Assembly (NCBI RefSeq): GCF_004319545.1
Contig: NZ_CP036314.1
Location: forward strand, 1 to 45,346
From: Desulfobacter hydrogenophilus
GTDB lineage: Bacteria > Desulfobacterota > Desulfobacteria > Desulfobacterales > Desulfobacteraceae
DNA: 45,346 nucleotides
Reading direction: 5' to 3'
Shown here: one piece after another, positions 26,254 to 33,755 of the stretch
How the letters are laid out: each line of letters starts with the position of its first letter
How positions within the stretch are numbered: position 1 is the first letter of the stretch
Translations under genes and position numbers: made by a program
The notes under the pieces: generated by a model
Seen by the model: the letters and a program-made list of their open reading frames with translations, nothing else
The model's database searches: none
What the model was told of the DNA's origin: nothing

Positions 26254-27476
26254 TTTTTATTTAGTCGCTTCATTTGCGGCGTTGCCTGGTGCAAATTATT
26301 GGTCATACGCTTATTTGCAGCCTTTTGTTCTTTAATAAAATCTTGTGTCGGTTTGATTGTATATTTAACATCAACTATGGAACGTCCTTCCTTCCTATTG
26401 TCTATGTCATAGGTGTGGATAATTTGCCGTTCTTTTAATTCATCAAGCGCCCTTAGAACTTTCTTTCTATTGTCGATTGCTCGTCCTTGCTGTAACAGTC
26501 CACTGTTGCACTCTAAACTTGAGAACATAAAATGATAATCATTTGAATAACTGGCTTGTTTATATCGGTGTATAAGTTGCTTATAAATCCATCTAGTAAG
26601 TTGATCATTGCAACTCATCAAACGGGCATAATTAAACTGCCTATAATTAAGTTTATCAATTGCATGGCTAATAAAAAGGGGCAATCTTGCAATGTGGTAA
26701 GAGTTTGCATCGGCTAAATATTCTTCTCGTCCAACTGTTACCAGGTCTTGTAAAATAGAGCCCTTCCATAATTCTTTATTATTTTTATATAAGGTAATGA
26801 TACAACTCGACATAACCTCAATAGCATGTTTGATTTGATTTTTATTTCGGCTCCGTCCTCTAGCTGTCAATTCTTTTTCTAACATAGAAAGAGAAAAGCG
26901 AACCCAAGTTTCAGTGCTTTGCGGATCGTGTAAGCCATATTGTTGGTCGGTAAGAATCTTTTTTAAAGCTTCCTCTATTAATTCTTCCGTTATACTTGGA
27001 AAAAAAGCCTTATAACTTCCGTCCGTTTGTTCAATCAATGCGGGTTGGATTTTTACCATACAAGGGATACCATCATAGGTATAATTCCACTTATATGGCT
27101 CTGCCAGTCCGGATTCTGTGCGAAGCTTTTTTATTTGTTGAGGCGAAAAAAAATATTTTGGAATACTCTCCCACACTTCAACTGCATTTGACGTATCAAC
27201 TTGATCATTCGTTATAAAATGGGCAAACAAATCATACTGAAGGCTTTTAATTGGTTCTGTGGGGGGGGTCTTTTTACTATTATTAGATTTTGGCAAATCC
27301 TTCCCTCCTATGTGGGTTCCTGTGCAGTGGGCATGTGTAAGCTCTAATTCTTTCTCAATCTTGATAAATTCAACATTAAGCAGGTCTTTTTTTTGTAAAT
27401 CAGCGGTAGCGGTTATGGCTTTAATGATCTCAAATCGTTTTTTTTTTAATTTTATGATATTTTCTATTTTATCCAT
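26250..27476 (-). CDS. rep: Plasmid replication initiator (Rep)
   Basis: A 408-residue protein next to nine iterons, hence almost certainly the origin-binding initiator. Its C-terminal half (LARLMSCNDQLTRWIYKQL, then KKVLRALDELKERQIIHTYDI) reads as a winged-helix DNA-binding domain of the replication-initiator type, comparable to TrfA/RepA-like iteron initiators; I cannot name the exact family. The frame opens at 27557 but the ATG at 27476 follows AGGAG by 9 nt and the upstream residues are encoded by a hairpin, so 27476 is used. Its stop codon (26250-26252) is inside iteron 9. Confidence 0.85.
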   Translation of the reverse strand: MDKIENIIKLKKKRFEIIKAITATADLQKKDLLNVEFIKIEKELELTHAHCTGTHIGGKDLPKSNNSKKTPPTEPIKSLQYDLFAHFITNDQVDTSNAVEVWESIPKYFFSPQQIKKLRTESGLAEPYKWNYTYDGIPCMVKIQPALIEQTDGSYKAFFPSITEELIEEALKKILTDQQYGLHDPQSTETWVRFSLSMLEKELTARGRSRNKNQIKHAIEVMSSCIITLYKNNKELWKGSILQDLVTVGREEYLADANSYHIARLPLFISHAIDKLNYRQFNYARLMSCNDQLTRWIYKQLIHRYKQASYSNDYHFMFSSLECNSGLLQQGRAIDNRKKVLRALDELKERQIIHTYDIDNRKEGRSIVDVKYTIKPTQDFIKEQKAANKRMTNNLHQATPQMKRLNKK

Positions 27477-27512
27477 AATGCTTACTCCTGTCAGTAAGTA
27501 TTGATGGCTAGC

Positions 27513-27549
27513 CCTGGTCGGTGCGGTAACACCGCCAGGGCTTTTTTTT
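27513..27549 (+). terminator. Strong rho-independent terminator, antisense to the rep leader
   Basis: AGCCCTGG, a CGGTG/CACCG inner stem and CCAGGGCT form a GC-rich hairpin followed by T8, reading on the plus strand. It lies just upstream of the rep start and opposes it. No plus-strand gene ends here. It would end any plus-strand transcript starting inside the rep 5' region, or insulate parA from rep-antisense transcription. Confidence 0.85.
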
Positions 27550-27659
27550 ACCATCACTATTAATCTCCGGCAATTTTATTAATTTTTTATAGCGTTGTTT
27601 TTTACCCTCCCTTTTTTTAAAAAATTGAAAATTATGGGAGAATAGAAAGTGATTATCAA

Positions 27660-27740
27660 TATATTTTTTGTATTACAATATATATCTTGAAGTATAATAT
27701 TATTTTGATATATATAATATATATTTTGAAAAACAAAAAG
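27660..27740 (+). promoter_or_regulatory. AT-rich palindrome array upstream of parA
   Basis: TATTTTTTGTATTACAATAT at about 27662-27681 is a diverged member of the 27-nt palindrome family (AATATATTTTGCA-N-TGCAAAATATATT), followed by TATAATATTATTTTGATATA and TATAATATATATTTTG. Position directly before parA suggests the operator or centromere for the ParA/ParB pair, as in parFG-type systems where the RHH protein binds the promoter region. Confidence 0.55.
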
Positions 27741-27750
27741 GGAAATAAAA

Positions 27751-28368
27751 ATGTCAATTAAAAAAATAGCTTCTGTGTGGAGTCCAAAAGGGGGGAGTGG
27801 GAAAACAAGCGTTACTTTAAATATGGCATATTATTTAAGTATGGGAGATCGAAAGGTTACAGTCTACGACTATGACGAACAAGGTTCAACAACTAAATTT
27901 TTTAATAACAGCACTACCATGAATTTTAATTTGATTGGTGGTGAGCCAGGAGAAGATAATTTACCAACCGCTGATACAGAATATATAGTGATAGATTATC
28001 CTCCCCGGCACGATATTTTACCCATGGGAAATATAATAGTTGTTCCGTGTGGGTCATCCCCTTCGGATTATGATGCCGTTAAAGATGGTTTACGCCAATT
28101 GCTTAACCACGGAATTGAAGGGAAACGTTTTATATTTGTTCCATTTGGAGTGAGCCAGAATAAATTATCGTCAAAATTAATAGAAGACTCTTTTATCGAA
28201 CTTTGTGAGATTATCCCTGGTGCTGTTGTGGCAGTCAGAGCTTCAGAACCCGCTAAAATGCTCTGGCATAAAGGCGTTACTGTTTTTCAAAACTCCAACA
28301 AGGTAATGGAAGGAATACGCCAGGATTATGTAAAATTAACTAAAACTGTTTTTGGTATCAGAAAATAG
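27751..28368 (+). CDS. parA: ParA-family partition ATPase
   Basis: A 205-residue MinD/ParA-type ATPase of the short class (like ParF). It has the deviant Walker A SPKGGSGKTSV at 10-20, a YDYDEQGSTTK Walker A' region and YIVIDYPPR as Walker B. It has no N-terminal DNA-binding extension, which fits the type Ib partition systems that pair with a ribbon-helix-helix partner, and the next gene is one. It lies divergent from rep with an AT-rich operator-like region in between; GGGAAATAAAA precedes the ATG. Confidence 0.92.
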   Translation: MSIKKIASVWSPKGGSGKTSVTLNMAYYLSMGDRKVTVYDYDEQGSTTKFFNNSTTMNFNLIGGEPGEDNLPTADTEYIVIDYPPRHDILPMGNIIVVPCGSSPSDYDAVKDGLRQLLNHGIEGKRFIFVPFGVSQNKLSSKLIEDSFIELCEIIPGAVVAVRASEPAKMLWHKGVTVFQNSNKVMEGIRQDYVKLTKTVFGIRK

Positions 28369-28400
28369 TTTTTTGCATTACAAAATATTTTTTAAAATTC
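28369..28400 (+). promoter_or_regulatory. Palindrome copy between parA and parB
   Basis: TTTTGCATTACAAAATATTT at 28372-28391 matches half and centre of the 27-nt palindrome family found at 23610, 28905, 32600, 32891 and 45265. It sits in the 45-bp gap between the partition genes, so it may be a secondary binding site of the RHH partner. Confidence 0.5.
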
Positions 28401-28413
28401 AAGAAAGGATAAA

Positions 28414-28827
28414 ATGGCAACTAAAAAAACAACTAAATCTTTGAATAGTGATTTAGATCTTTTACGGGATACCATAAAAAATAAACCCAAGGCCGGGGAG
28501 GTTCCAAATCCCATGGCTACGCCGGAAGAGAAACCGGCTCCCCAAGGAAGACCTAAAGATCCGGAAACAACCAAATTAGAAACTACCTTTCAGGAAATCC
28601 CAAGACCACAAAACGGACCAGTTGCTATAATTACGGGGAAAAATACAAGAAAAAATACAAAAGCGTTTACTGTGTATTTACCAAAAGATATTCAGGAACG
28701 ACTTGAAAACGAGTGTTCTAATGTATCCGGAACATTAACCGGGCTTATTCAATACGCTATTCAACATTTAGATAAATTAGATCAAACTCTTTATATTAAT
28801 AATCAAAAAAAGATAGGGGAAAATTAG
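28414..28827 (+). CDS. parB: Ribbon-helix-helix partition partner (ParB/ParG-like)
   Basis: A 137-residue protein with a long disordered, Lys/Pro-rich N-terminus (1-85) and a C-terminal ribbon-helix-helix domain at about 88-130: KAFTVYLPKDIQERLENECS then GTLTGLIQYAIQHLDKL. This architecture, a flexible arginine/lysine tail plus RHH, is that of ParG-type centromere-binding proteins, and it follows parA by 45 nt with AAAGGAT before its ATG. The tail would stimulate ParA ATPase and the RHH would bind the palindromes. Confidence 0.82.
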   Translation: MATKKTTKSLNSDLDLLRDTIKNKPKAGEVPNPMATPEEKPAPQGRPKDPETTKLETTFQEIPRPQNGPVAIITGKNTRKNTKAFTVYLPKDIQERLENECSNVSGTLTGLIQYAIQHLDKLDQTLYINNQKKIGEN

Positions 28828-28904
28828 GCGTTGTAAATATTTCGTTTCAAGTTTTAAAACCCCAAAAAAAGAAAGTGGGCGACAATAAATATTGCACAGC
28901 TTAA

Positions 28905-29042
28905 AATATATTTTGTAATGCAAAATATATTAAATAATGCAAAAAGTTATTGGCTATGTACCTCAATATAGGTACAATCTTTATTAAGAACAAGGGAAGG
29001 CTGTTGGAGCCGCCCATAATAAAAGTCAAAGGAGACAACACC
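28905..29042 (+). promoter_or_regulatory. Palindrome-promoter-leader module (copy 3)
   Basis: A 27-nt palindrome at 28905-28931, then TTGGCT (28950-28955), 17-bp spacer, TACAAT (28973-28978), with GTACCTCAATATAGGTAC (28958-28975) as the operator variant, then the shared leader up to AAAGGAGAC just before the ATG at 29043. The operator stays a near-perfect palindrome although two bases differ from copy 1, which suggests selection on symmetry. Confidence 0.83.
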
Positions 29043-29225
29043 ATGAAAAAAAAATACCAAGATCCGGTGATAAAGGCGTTAATTCCTTTTTGGAAGAAAA
29101 TAAGAAATATTGGTAACGGTCAGATGATCCCTGCTTGTGAAGTTAAGCGCAGAAGACAAGGCTTTTTTTCATGGATGTTAGTCGAGTTATACGAGGATGC
29201 TTGGCAACGTCGGCACGACTGTTAA
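29043..29225 (+). CDS. Small basic hypothetical protein
   Basis: A 60-residue, strongly basic protein (MKKKYQDPVIKALIPFWKKI...). It is translated from the same leader and ribosome site as the gene at 22430, although the two proteins are not similar. Right after its stop lies a 41-bp repeat (29234-29274) shared with the traI-traJ gap, so its 3' end may be a recombination junction and the gene may be truncated. No domain recognised. Confidence 0.6.
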   Translation: MKKKYQDPVIKALIPFWKKIRNIGNGQMIPACEVKRRRQGFFSWMLVELYEDAWQRRHDC

Positions 29226-29233
29226 CTATCCGC

Positions 29234-29274
29234 AATAAGGGAGCCACCCACATTCGCGCGTAAATATACGCTAA
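29234..29274 (+). repeat. 41-bp repeat shared with the traI/traJ gap (copy 1)
   Basis: AATAAGGGAGCCACCCACAT followed by TCGCGCGTAAATATACGCTAA. It matches 44805-44845 at 34 of 41 positions, with CGTAAATATACGCTAA identical. The centre GCGT-AAATAT-ACGC is a spaced palindrome like a tyrosine-recombinase core, and a tyrosine recombinase gene starts about 600 bp downstream. Here the right arm of the larger hairpin seen at 44806-44868 is missing. Confidence 0.6.
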
Positions 29275-29318
29275 AGTTACAAAAGCAGATGAACGCCAAA
29301 AGAAAAAAGGATGCAGCA

Positions 29319-29771
29319 ATGAATATTGTCGGGGAGATCGAAGGGAAAGATTACGTCACACTCAGGGATTTTGTACTGAAAAACATGGACTACAACGAAT
29401 GGAATCTGGTGGAACCTTATGCTGAAAAGGTTAAGGATCAAACCTTTGTCTATGACGATTTTATAAAAGCTGCAAAACTTTTGCAGACAGCCGTTCCGCT
29501 GTGCGCTCTGTTTTTTAAAGCCCCGGCCTTTGAAGCTGAGTATGCAAAGAATATCTTGGTATCGGTGGACGGAACGAAGATGGGGATGATGTACCCACCC
29601 ACCGATGATTTTGAAGGCTTTTTTGAGCTATGGGTCAAAACTGATCTGATATCAAAAAATGGGCTCATCGGATTTTGCATCAAACTGGCAAACGACCTTC
29701 ATGCAATCCAGGGGTATGAAGTTTTGGAAGATTTTGGGATTGATCCCGGTGAATCCGATTATTGGGAATAG
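29319..29771 (+). CDS. Hypothetical protein
   Basis: About 150 residues, acidic and soluble looking, no recognised domain. The frame opens at 29289, but the ATG at 29319 has AAAAAAGG 8 nt upstream and is preferred. The composition and codon use are more GC-rich than neighbouring small genes, similar to the recombinase that follows, so both may have arrived together. A perfect hairpin terminator follows it. Confidence 0.65.
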   Translation: MNIVGEIEGKDYVTLRDFVLKNMDYNEWNLVEPYAEKVKDQTFVYDDFIKAAKLLQTAVPLCALFFKAPAFEAEYAKNILVSVDGTKMGMMYPPTDDFEGFFELWVKTDLISKNGLIGFCIKLANDLHAIQGYEVLEDFGIDPGESDYWE

Positions 29772-29790
29772 TGTTTTTGTTTATAGCTAT

Positions 29791-29826
29791 TAGTTAGACA
29801 TAAAAGGCATTATGTCTAACTATTTT
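29791..29826 (+). terminator. Hairpin terminator
   Basis: TAGTTAGACATAA (29791-29803) and its exact inverse TTATGTCTAACTA (29810-29822) with a 6-nt loop, followed by TTTTCC. It closes the hypothetical gene and separates it from the recombinase gene. Confidence 0.75.
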
Positions 29827-29867
29827 CCTTGACCCATTCCAGCCCCTATATAATAAGGTATAAAATA

Positions 29868-30818
29868 ATGAATCACGACCTGATACCTAATCCGAAAAAA
29901 GAAGTTTCTATCCTTAAGGCGGTCAAAGATGTGCCGGAGGAACTGTTATGGAAAGCCAATTTTAATTCTGACAACTCCATTGAAACCTACGACAAAGCCA
30001 TTCACTCTTTTTTGTCGTTCATCGGTGTAGGCGCCCCCGAGGAATTGAGGCAGGTTGAACATGGTCATGTCATTGCCTTTAAAAAATATCTGCAAAATTC
30101 TGGATGCAGCCCCAGGACGATCAACAACCGGCTGTCTGCCATCTCGTCGCTGTTTAACCATTTGATCGACAAACAGGTGGTCAAGGTTAATGTCGCCCAG
30201 GGCGTTCGCCGGATGCCGGTCAACGCCGACCGGGTGGAAGCCAAGGTGATGACGCCGGATGAAGTCAGGAAAATATTAAGCGTACCGGATACGGAAACGC
30301 TTAAGGGCATCAGAGATAAAGCCATTTTAGCCACGCTATTTTATACCGGGTGCCGGGTGTCCGAGGTCTGCAAGCTCAAGGTGAAAGATTTTTACCAGGA
30401 GCAGGGATACCATGTGCTGGACTTTTGGGTCAAAGGCGGGAAAAGGAATCGGTTGGCGATCCATCAAGAATTGCAGATTTTGATAAATAGCTACTTGAAC
30501 GTTGCCGGTCATGGTATGGAGAATAGCAGCTATTTGTTTTTACCCGTTAGAAATGCCCCGAATTGTTCTGACCCCGAAAGGAAGCTGAGTCGAAAGACGG
30601 TCGATTATCTGTTTAAAAAATATGCAAAGCAGGCTTCCCTTTATGGCGTTACGCCCCATTCGGCTAGGGCAACCTTTATCACCCAGGCCCTGGAGAACAA
30701 TTGTCCCATTGAGGCTGTTCAAAAAACTGTGGGGCATTCGCAAATAAAAACGACTCAGATGTATGACAAGCGCCGGACTAAATACAGGGAAAGTGCCAGT
30801 TTTGCCGTAAGGTATTAA
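29868..30818 (+). CDS. Tyrosine recombinase (XerC/D-like integrase)
   Basis: A 316-residue phage-integrase-family recombinase. The N-terminal SAM-like domain (about 30-115) is followed by the catalytic domain with R163 in TGCRVSE, a Lys in VKGGKRNR, H264 and R267 in TPHSARATF, H290 in TVGHSQ and nucleophile Y299 in QMYDKR; the full RKHRHY set is present. The ATG at 29868 (MNHDLIP) with AAGG about 9 nt upstream is preferred over a TTG at 29829. Possible roles are plasmid dimer resolution or movement of a segment flanked by the 41-bp repeats. Base composition is richer in GC than the flanks. Confidence 0.93.
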   Translation: MNHDLIPNPKKEVSILKAVKDVPEELLWKANFNSDNSIETYDKAIHSFLSFIGVGAPEELRQVEHGHVIAFKKYLQNSGCSPRTINNRLSAISSLFNHLIDKQVVKVNVAQGVRRMPVNADRVEAKVMTPDEVRKILSVPDTETLKGIRDKAILATLFYTGCRVSEVCKLKVKDFYQEQGYHVLDFWVKGGKRNRLAIHQELQILINSYLNVAGHGMENSSYLFLPVRNAPNCSDPERKLSRKTVDYLFKKYAKQASLYGVTPHSARATFITQALENNCPIEAVQKTVGHSQIKTTQMYDKRRTKYRESASFAVRY

Positions 30819-30876
30819 TAGCCCTCACCCGTTTCCGGTGATCTGTTCAAAACGAAATTTAAAATGGGAGAACTTT

Positions 30877-31257
30877 ATGCACAAGCACATTCAGGAATAT
30901 TTCAACTTAGCTGAAAAAAAAGGTGTAACCCCTATTGGAATTCATGGATTTGAAGACACCATCGAACTTTATAGGGCTGATAAGCTGATCGGGAGCAAAT
31001 TTCATCCCGGTTATGATTTTTCAGAAGCCCCATTTTGGATCTGCTTTTCATATAGTATTTACAATATGAATTTTATCCCGATTCAGACCGCCCAGGAGCT
31101 TCAAGTCTTACTTGGAAAATTTTTGGAACTAAGTGGGGAAGATACTTTTTTGGGTGAGGATGGCGAAGATGGGTTTAATCAAACTTTCCAGAAACTTTAC
31201 AAATGGTGGAGAATGCCGTTCCCGGTTGGAGTCGATAAAATTAAAGATCCGGCTTGA
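30877..31257 (+). CDS. Hypothetical protein
   Basis: A 126-residue soluble protein (MHKHIQEYFNLAEKKGVTPI...) without a recognised domain. GGGAG lies 6 nt before the ATG at 30877, which decides the start over 30838. It follows the recombinase gene by 58 nt in the same direction. Confidence 0.65.
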   Translation: MHKHIQEYFNLAEKKGVTPIGIHGFEDTIELYRADKLIGSKFHPGYDFSEAPFWICFSYSIYNMNFIPIQTAQELQVLLGKFLELSGEDTFLGEDGEDGFNQTFQKLYKWWRMPFPVGVDKIKDPA

Positions 31258-31310
31258 TGGGATGAATTTATATCTTGAATGAAGCACAACCCAAAACAAA
31301 AAGGTGGACC

Positions 31311-31583
31311 ATGAATAAATCTGATCGGTTTTTTCAAATGTTAAATAAATGCCCAAGAATTAAATACCTATGGGACAAAGAAACGCGAAAATTGGACGTT
31401 GAAAGTTTTGAAAAAGATATAAAAGGTATGAGCAGCGGGGAAATCCATTTGGCAAAATTTTTTGCCGGGGTTTGGTTTAACAATAACCGTTATGGGTTTG
31501 ATCTAATCGCAGCTATGCAGGTTTTAGATGCCAATAATAAACGAATAATTTCTGATTGGATTGAACAACCGTTTTTTCCGTAA
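31311..31583 (+). CDS. Hypothetical protein
   Basis: A 90-residue protein (MNKSDRFFQMLNKCPRI...). The start at 31311 follows AAGGTGGACC; a frame extension to 31275 lacks a ribosome site. WDKETRKLDVESFEKDIKGM then SSGEIHLAKFFAGVWFNNN suggests a helical fold seen in small phage or plasmid proteins of unknown role; I cannot assign it. Confidence 0.6.
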   Translation: MNKSDRFFQMLNKCPRIKYLWDKETRKLDVESFEKDIKGMSSGEIHLAKFFAGVWFNNNRYGFDLIAAMQVLDANNKRIISDWIEQPFFP

Positions 31584-31614
31584 AATTTGAAATAAAAATA
31601 TGAGGGGGTGAATA

Positions 31615-31869
31615 ATGGCTCAAAGCGTTATTGTCAAAAAAAATGAAAAGATTGGTCAGGTAATTTCCTCTTTGCCGGTAGGTTTTACGAATGATCAATT
31701 TATAGATGCGTTTATTGAAAAATTTCCTAAAGAATGGGAGCGGATTAAAAAAGTTTATGCGGATCACGAACGCAGAACAAGACCGGGGAAAAGCCATCCT
31801 ATGCCTGAGCCAAAAAAATATCTTGTGAATTCATTAACGAATTGGAAAAAGAAAAACTCAGCAAAATAG
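31615..31869 (+). CDS. Small basic hypothetical protein
   Basis: An 84-residue protein beginning MAQSVIVKKNEKIGQVISSL, rich in Lys and Arg near its end. GAGGGGGTG precedes the ATG. It lies 31 nt after the previous gene and is probably cotranscribed. Residues 22-50 (TNDQFIDAFIEKFPKEWERI) may be a small HTH-like helical unit, not secure. Confidence 0.6.
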   Translation: MAQSVIVKKNEKIGQVISSLPVGFTNDQFIDAFIEKFPKEWERIKKVYADHERRTRPGKSHPMPEPKKYLVNSLTNWKKKNSAK

Positions 31870-32036
31870 AAAACGGGGATACATTCTGCCAGGAGCCGGG
31901 AGGTCCCACTTTGTTTCCTTATATAAACTCATAACCAAAGAGATGGGAAATTTAAATACAGTCGGGCGAAGATTCTTTTCGTCCGTACAACAATAACAAG
32001 GGACAAATGAAAAAGAAAACACAAAGGAGAAGAATA

Positions 32037-32468
32037 ATGATTCTGAAATCAAAACAATTAAAAGCAATGAATATTATTCTATATTTAATATTCACATCGT
32101 GTATCTTATTAACAATCGCGGGTTGTGGTACGGAAATGGGAAAGTCTTTTGAATATGTATTTACAGGAAAAACGGGTACGCCCCCACCGAGAACCATTGA
32201 TGCAACAAAAGCCCAATTTAAAAATGATAAAGCCTTGATAATAGGTAAATCAACAGCATTAGATATTCAGAATGTTATGGGTTCCCCTACTGAAATTCAA
32301 AAAAAGAGCGGCAAAAAAATATATGTTTATCTTAAAAGTGTAGAAACATCGGGCGTAAGTGTAGACGTTGGAACTAATTATATTGCCAAATACACCGTCA
32401 GCAGTAACGGGCGACTTGCCAGTAAAGATTACAAAGCTAGTCCTATGAATAATCCTTTATTGCAATAA
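32037..32468 (+). CDS. SmpA/BamE-like lipoprotein
   Basis: A 143-residue lipoprotein: signal segment then lipobox TIAGC (cysteine near residue 29). The mature part has IGKSTALDIQNVMGSPTEI and GKKIYVYLKS, the G-x-T-x-x-D-V...G-x-P pattern of the SmpA/OmlA (BamE) domain. The ATG at 32037 follows AAAGGAGAAGAATA; the frame extends to 32007, where another usable site exists. Its role on a plasmid is unknown; an outer-membrane or surface-exclusion function is conceivable. Confidence 0.75.
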   Translation: MILKSKQLKAMNIILYLIFTSCILLTIAGCGTEMGKSFEYVFTGKTGTPPPRTIDATKAQFKNDKALIIGKSTALDIQNVMGSPTEIQKKSGKKIYVYLKSVETSGVSVDVGTNYIAKYTVSSNGRLASKDYKASPMNNPLLQ

Positions 32469-32507
32469 TTTCATTTAAATACGGCTAAAACATATTGTCC
32501 CTGCTTC

Positions 32508-32556
32508 GATAGAGAACATGGTAAAAGCTATTGCCTGTTCTCTATCTTTCCTCTTT
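32508..32556 (+). terminator. Terminator after the lipoprotein gene
   Basis: GATAGAGAACA (32508-32518) pairs perfectly with TGTTCTCTATC (32536-32546), followed by the T-rich TTTCCTCTTTCT. It lies 40 nt after the stop codon at 32468. Confidence 0.72.
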
Positions 32557-32599
32557 CTATAAAAAATCAATCATAAACAACATAATTAAAATAATATTT

Positions 32600-32702
32600 A
32601 ATATATTTTGCATTACATAAAATATTAAATAATTCAAAAAACCTTGATTTAGTTCCTAAATTTAGGTACGATACAGGCAATAAAAAACGTAATAGGTGAT
32701 GA
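32600..32702 (+). promoter_or_regulatory. Palindrome-promoter module (copy 4)
   Basis: AATATATTTTGCATTACATA at 32600 is the AT-rich palindrome (diverged right arm). It is followed 44 bp later by TTGATT (32644-32649), 17-bp spacer, TACGAT (32667-32672) with operator TTCCTAAATTTAGGTA. The transcribed leader of copies 1-3 is absent and the -35/-10 are weaker. It drives the small gene at 32703. Confidence 0.72.
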
Positions 32703-32891
32703 ATGAAAAAAACACAACTGCGTTTGAATAAAGAATCTTGGGAGAAAGGGTATCAAGATGGACTTAATATGAACCAAGAGATACCAAAAGGCATTGAAAT
32801 TTTATCTTGGCATTTTGGCTATATCGAAGGACAGACCGCCGCTAAAGAGAAAAGACTTCACCAAGGCAAAGACCAGGAGATAAAATCATAA
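32703..32891 (+). CDS. Small hypothetical protein
   Basis: A 62-residue charged protein (MKKTQLRLNKESWEKGYQDG...), no signal or membrane segment. GWHFG-like aromatic residues appear in ILSWHFGYIEGQTAAKEK. It is under the copy-4 promoter, and the 27-nt perfect palindrome overlaps its stop codon. AATAGGTGATGA precedes its ATG. Confidence 0.6.
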   Translation: MKKTQLRLNKESWEKGYQDGLNMNQEIPKGIEILSWHFGYIEGQTAAKEKRLHQGKDQEIKS

Positions 32892-32917
32892 ATATATTTT
32901 GCAATGCAAAATATATT
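32891..32917 (+). promoter_or_regulatory. Best copy of the 27-nt palindrome
   Basis: AATATATTTTGCA and TGCAAAATATATT are exact inverse arms around one base, followed by AAATAATATAAC. It begins at the last base of the small gene at 32703 and lies 59 bp before the ATG at 32950, whose GGAGACAACCCC ribosome site resembles that of copies 1 and 3. Confidence 0.75.
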
Positions 32918-32949
32918 AAATAATATAACAATCAAGGAGACAACCCCAT

Positions 32950-33186
32950 ATGAAAAAAAGAGATAGGGTTCTTACCGAATATGGCCCTGGTGAAATTATT
33001 TCGATTTCTGGATATGAATATACTGTGAGGTTGGATATCAAACCTATATGGTTGAAATCAGATATAAACACATTTCGTAAGTCTGAAATATTATCAATTG
33101 ATAAATATGAAAAAACTTTGCCTCAGAAAAAAATAATAGAGACTCAATTAAGTCTTTTTGAAACCCTAAGTGATGATCTTAAATGA
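32950..33186 (+). CDS. Small hypothetical protein
   Basis: A 78-residue protein whose first 40 residues (KRDRVLTEYGPGEIISISGY) look like a small beta-barrel, SH3/KOW-like, with a linker ending in QLSLFETLSDDL. AAGGAGACAACCCC precedes the ATG. Its stop overlaps the start of the lytic transglycosylase gene (ATGA), so the two are coupled. Function not assigned. Confidence 0.68.
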   Translation: MKKRDRVLTEYGPGEIISISGYEYTVRLDIKPIWLKSDINTFRKSEILSIDKYEKTLPQKKIIETQLSLFETLSDDLK

Positions 33187-33755
33187 AAATCGGAATAAAA
33201 ATATATCTTTTGTGGGTGATTTTTTTTGCTGGACCTGTCCACGCCGAATTTGGGAAATACATAGACGCCAATGGAGTGGTGCGCTTTACAAATACGCTCT
33301 CTATTGAAGAAAAAAATAGGATAAATAATAGAGACAGATCACAAAGACGTAAATATGATAATATTATCCGACAGGCGGGGAATTTATACGGCGTAAGCTA
33401 TGCGCTAATCAAAGCTGTTATTCATGCCGAATCAAATTTTAACCCAAGAGCGATTTCTCCAAAAGGTGCCCAAGGTTTAATGCAAATTCTGCCAGAAAAT
33501 AACGCCGCCCTTAGTATATCTGATCCGTTTGATCCTCAACAGAATATAATGGGCGGCACTAAATATCTTGGACGCATGTTATCCCGATACCCCAATGTAT
33601 CTTTAGCATTGGCAGCCTATAATGCTGGCCCTGGTGCTGTAGATAAATATCAAAAAATACCGCCGTATAAAGAAACACGGATATATATTCATCGGGTTAA
33701 TAAGCTTTATCGGTATTATATGCAGTTAGACGATAAGTGTAGCGGCCTGAATTAA
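33183..33755 (+). CDS. Lytic transglycosylase (SLT, VirB1/TrbN-like)
   Basis: A 190-residue exported muramidase: signal peptide 1-21, a DUF4124-like strand pair (YIDANGVVRFTNT), then an SLT domain about 58-170 with the catalytic Glu in KAVIHAESNFNP, GAQGLMQILPE, and LALAAYNAGPGAV. It would locally open peptidoglycan for channel assembly as TrbN/VirB1 does. The last seven codons (KCSGLN plus stop) are the outer sequence TGTAGCGGCCTGAATTAA of the terminal-repeat family, so the native C-terminus was replaced by insertion; the catalytic domain is complete. Confidence 0.93.
   Translation: MKIGIKIYLLWVIFFAGPVHAEFGKYIDANGVVRFTNTLSIEEKNRINNRDRSQRRKYDNIIRQAGNLYGVSYALIKAVIHAESNFNPRAISPKGAQGLMQILPENNAALSISDPFDPQQNIMGGTKYLGRMLSRYPNVSLALAAYNAGPGAVDKYQKIPPYKETRIYIHRVNKLYRYYMQLDDKCSGLN
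33738..33755 (+). repeat. Terminal-repeat copy inside the transglycosylase 3' end
   Basis: TGTAGCGGCCTGAATTAA, the outer end of the repeat family, provides the last codons and the stop of the transglycosylase gene. A second, longer copy in the same orientation starts at 33827, 89 bp away. Confidence 0.75.

Noticed and set aside
29791..29826. Hairpin with TTAGACATAA arms as another attC site
   Set aside because: It is only 32 bp with perfect symmetry and a T-run, which fits a terminator; attC sites are longer and asymmetric.
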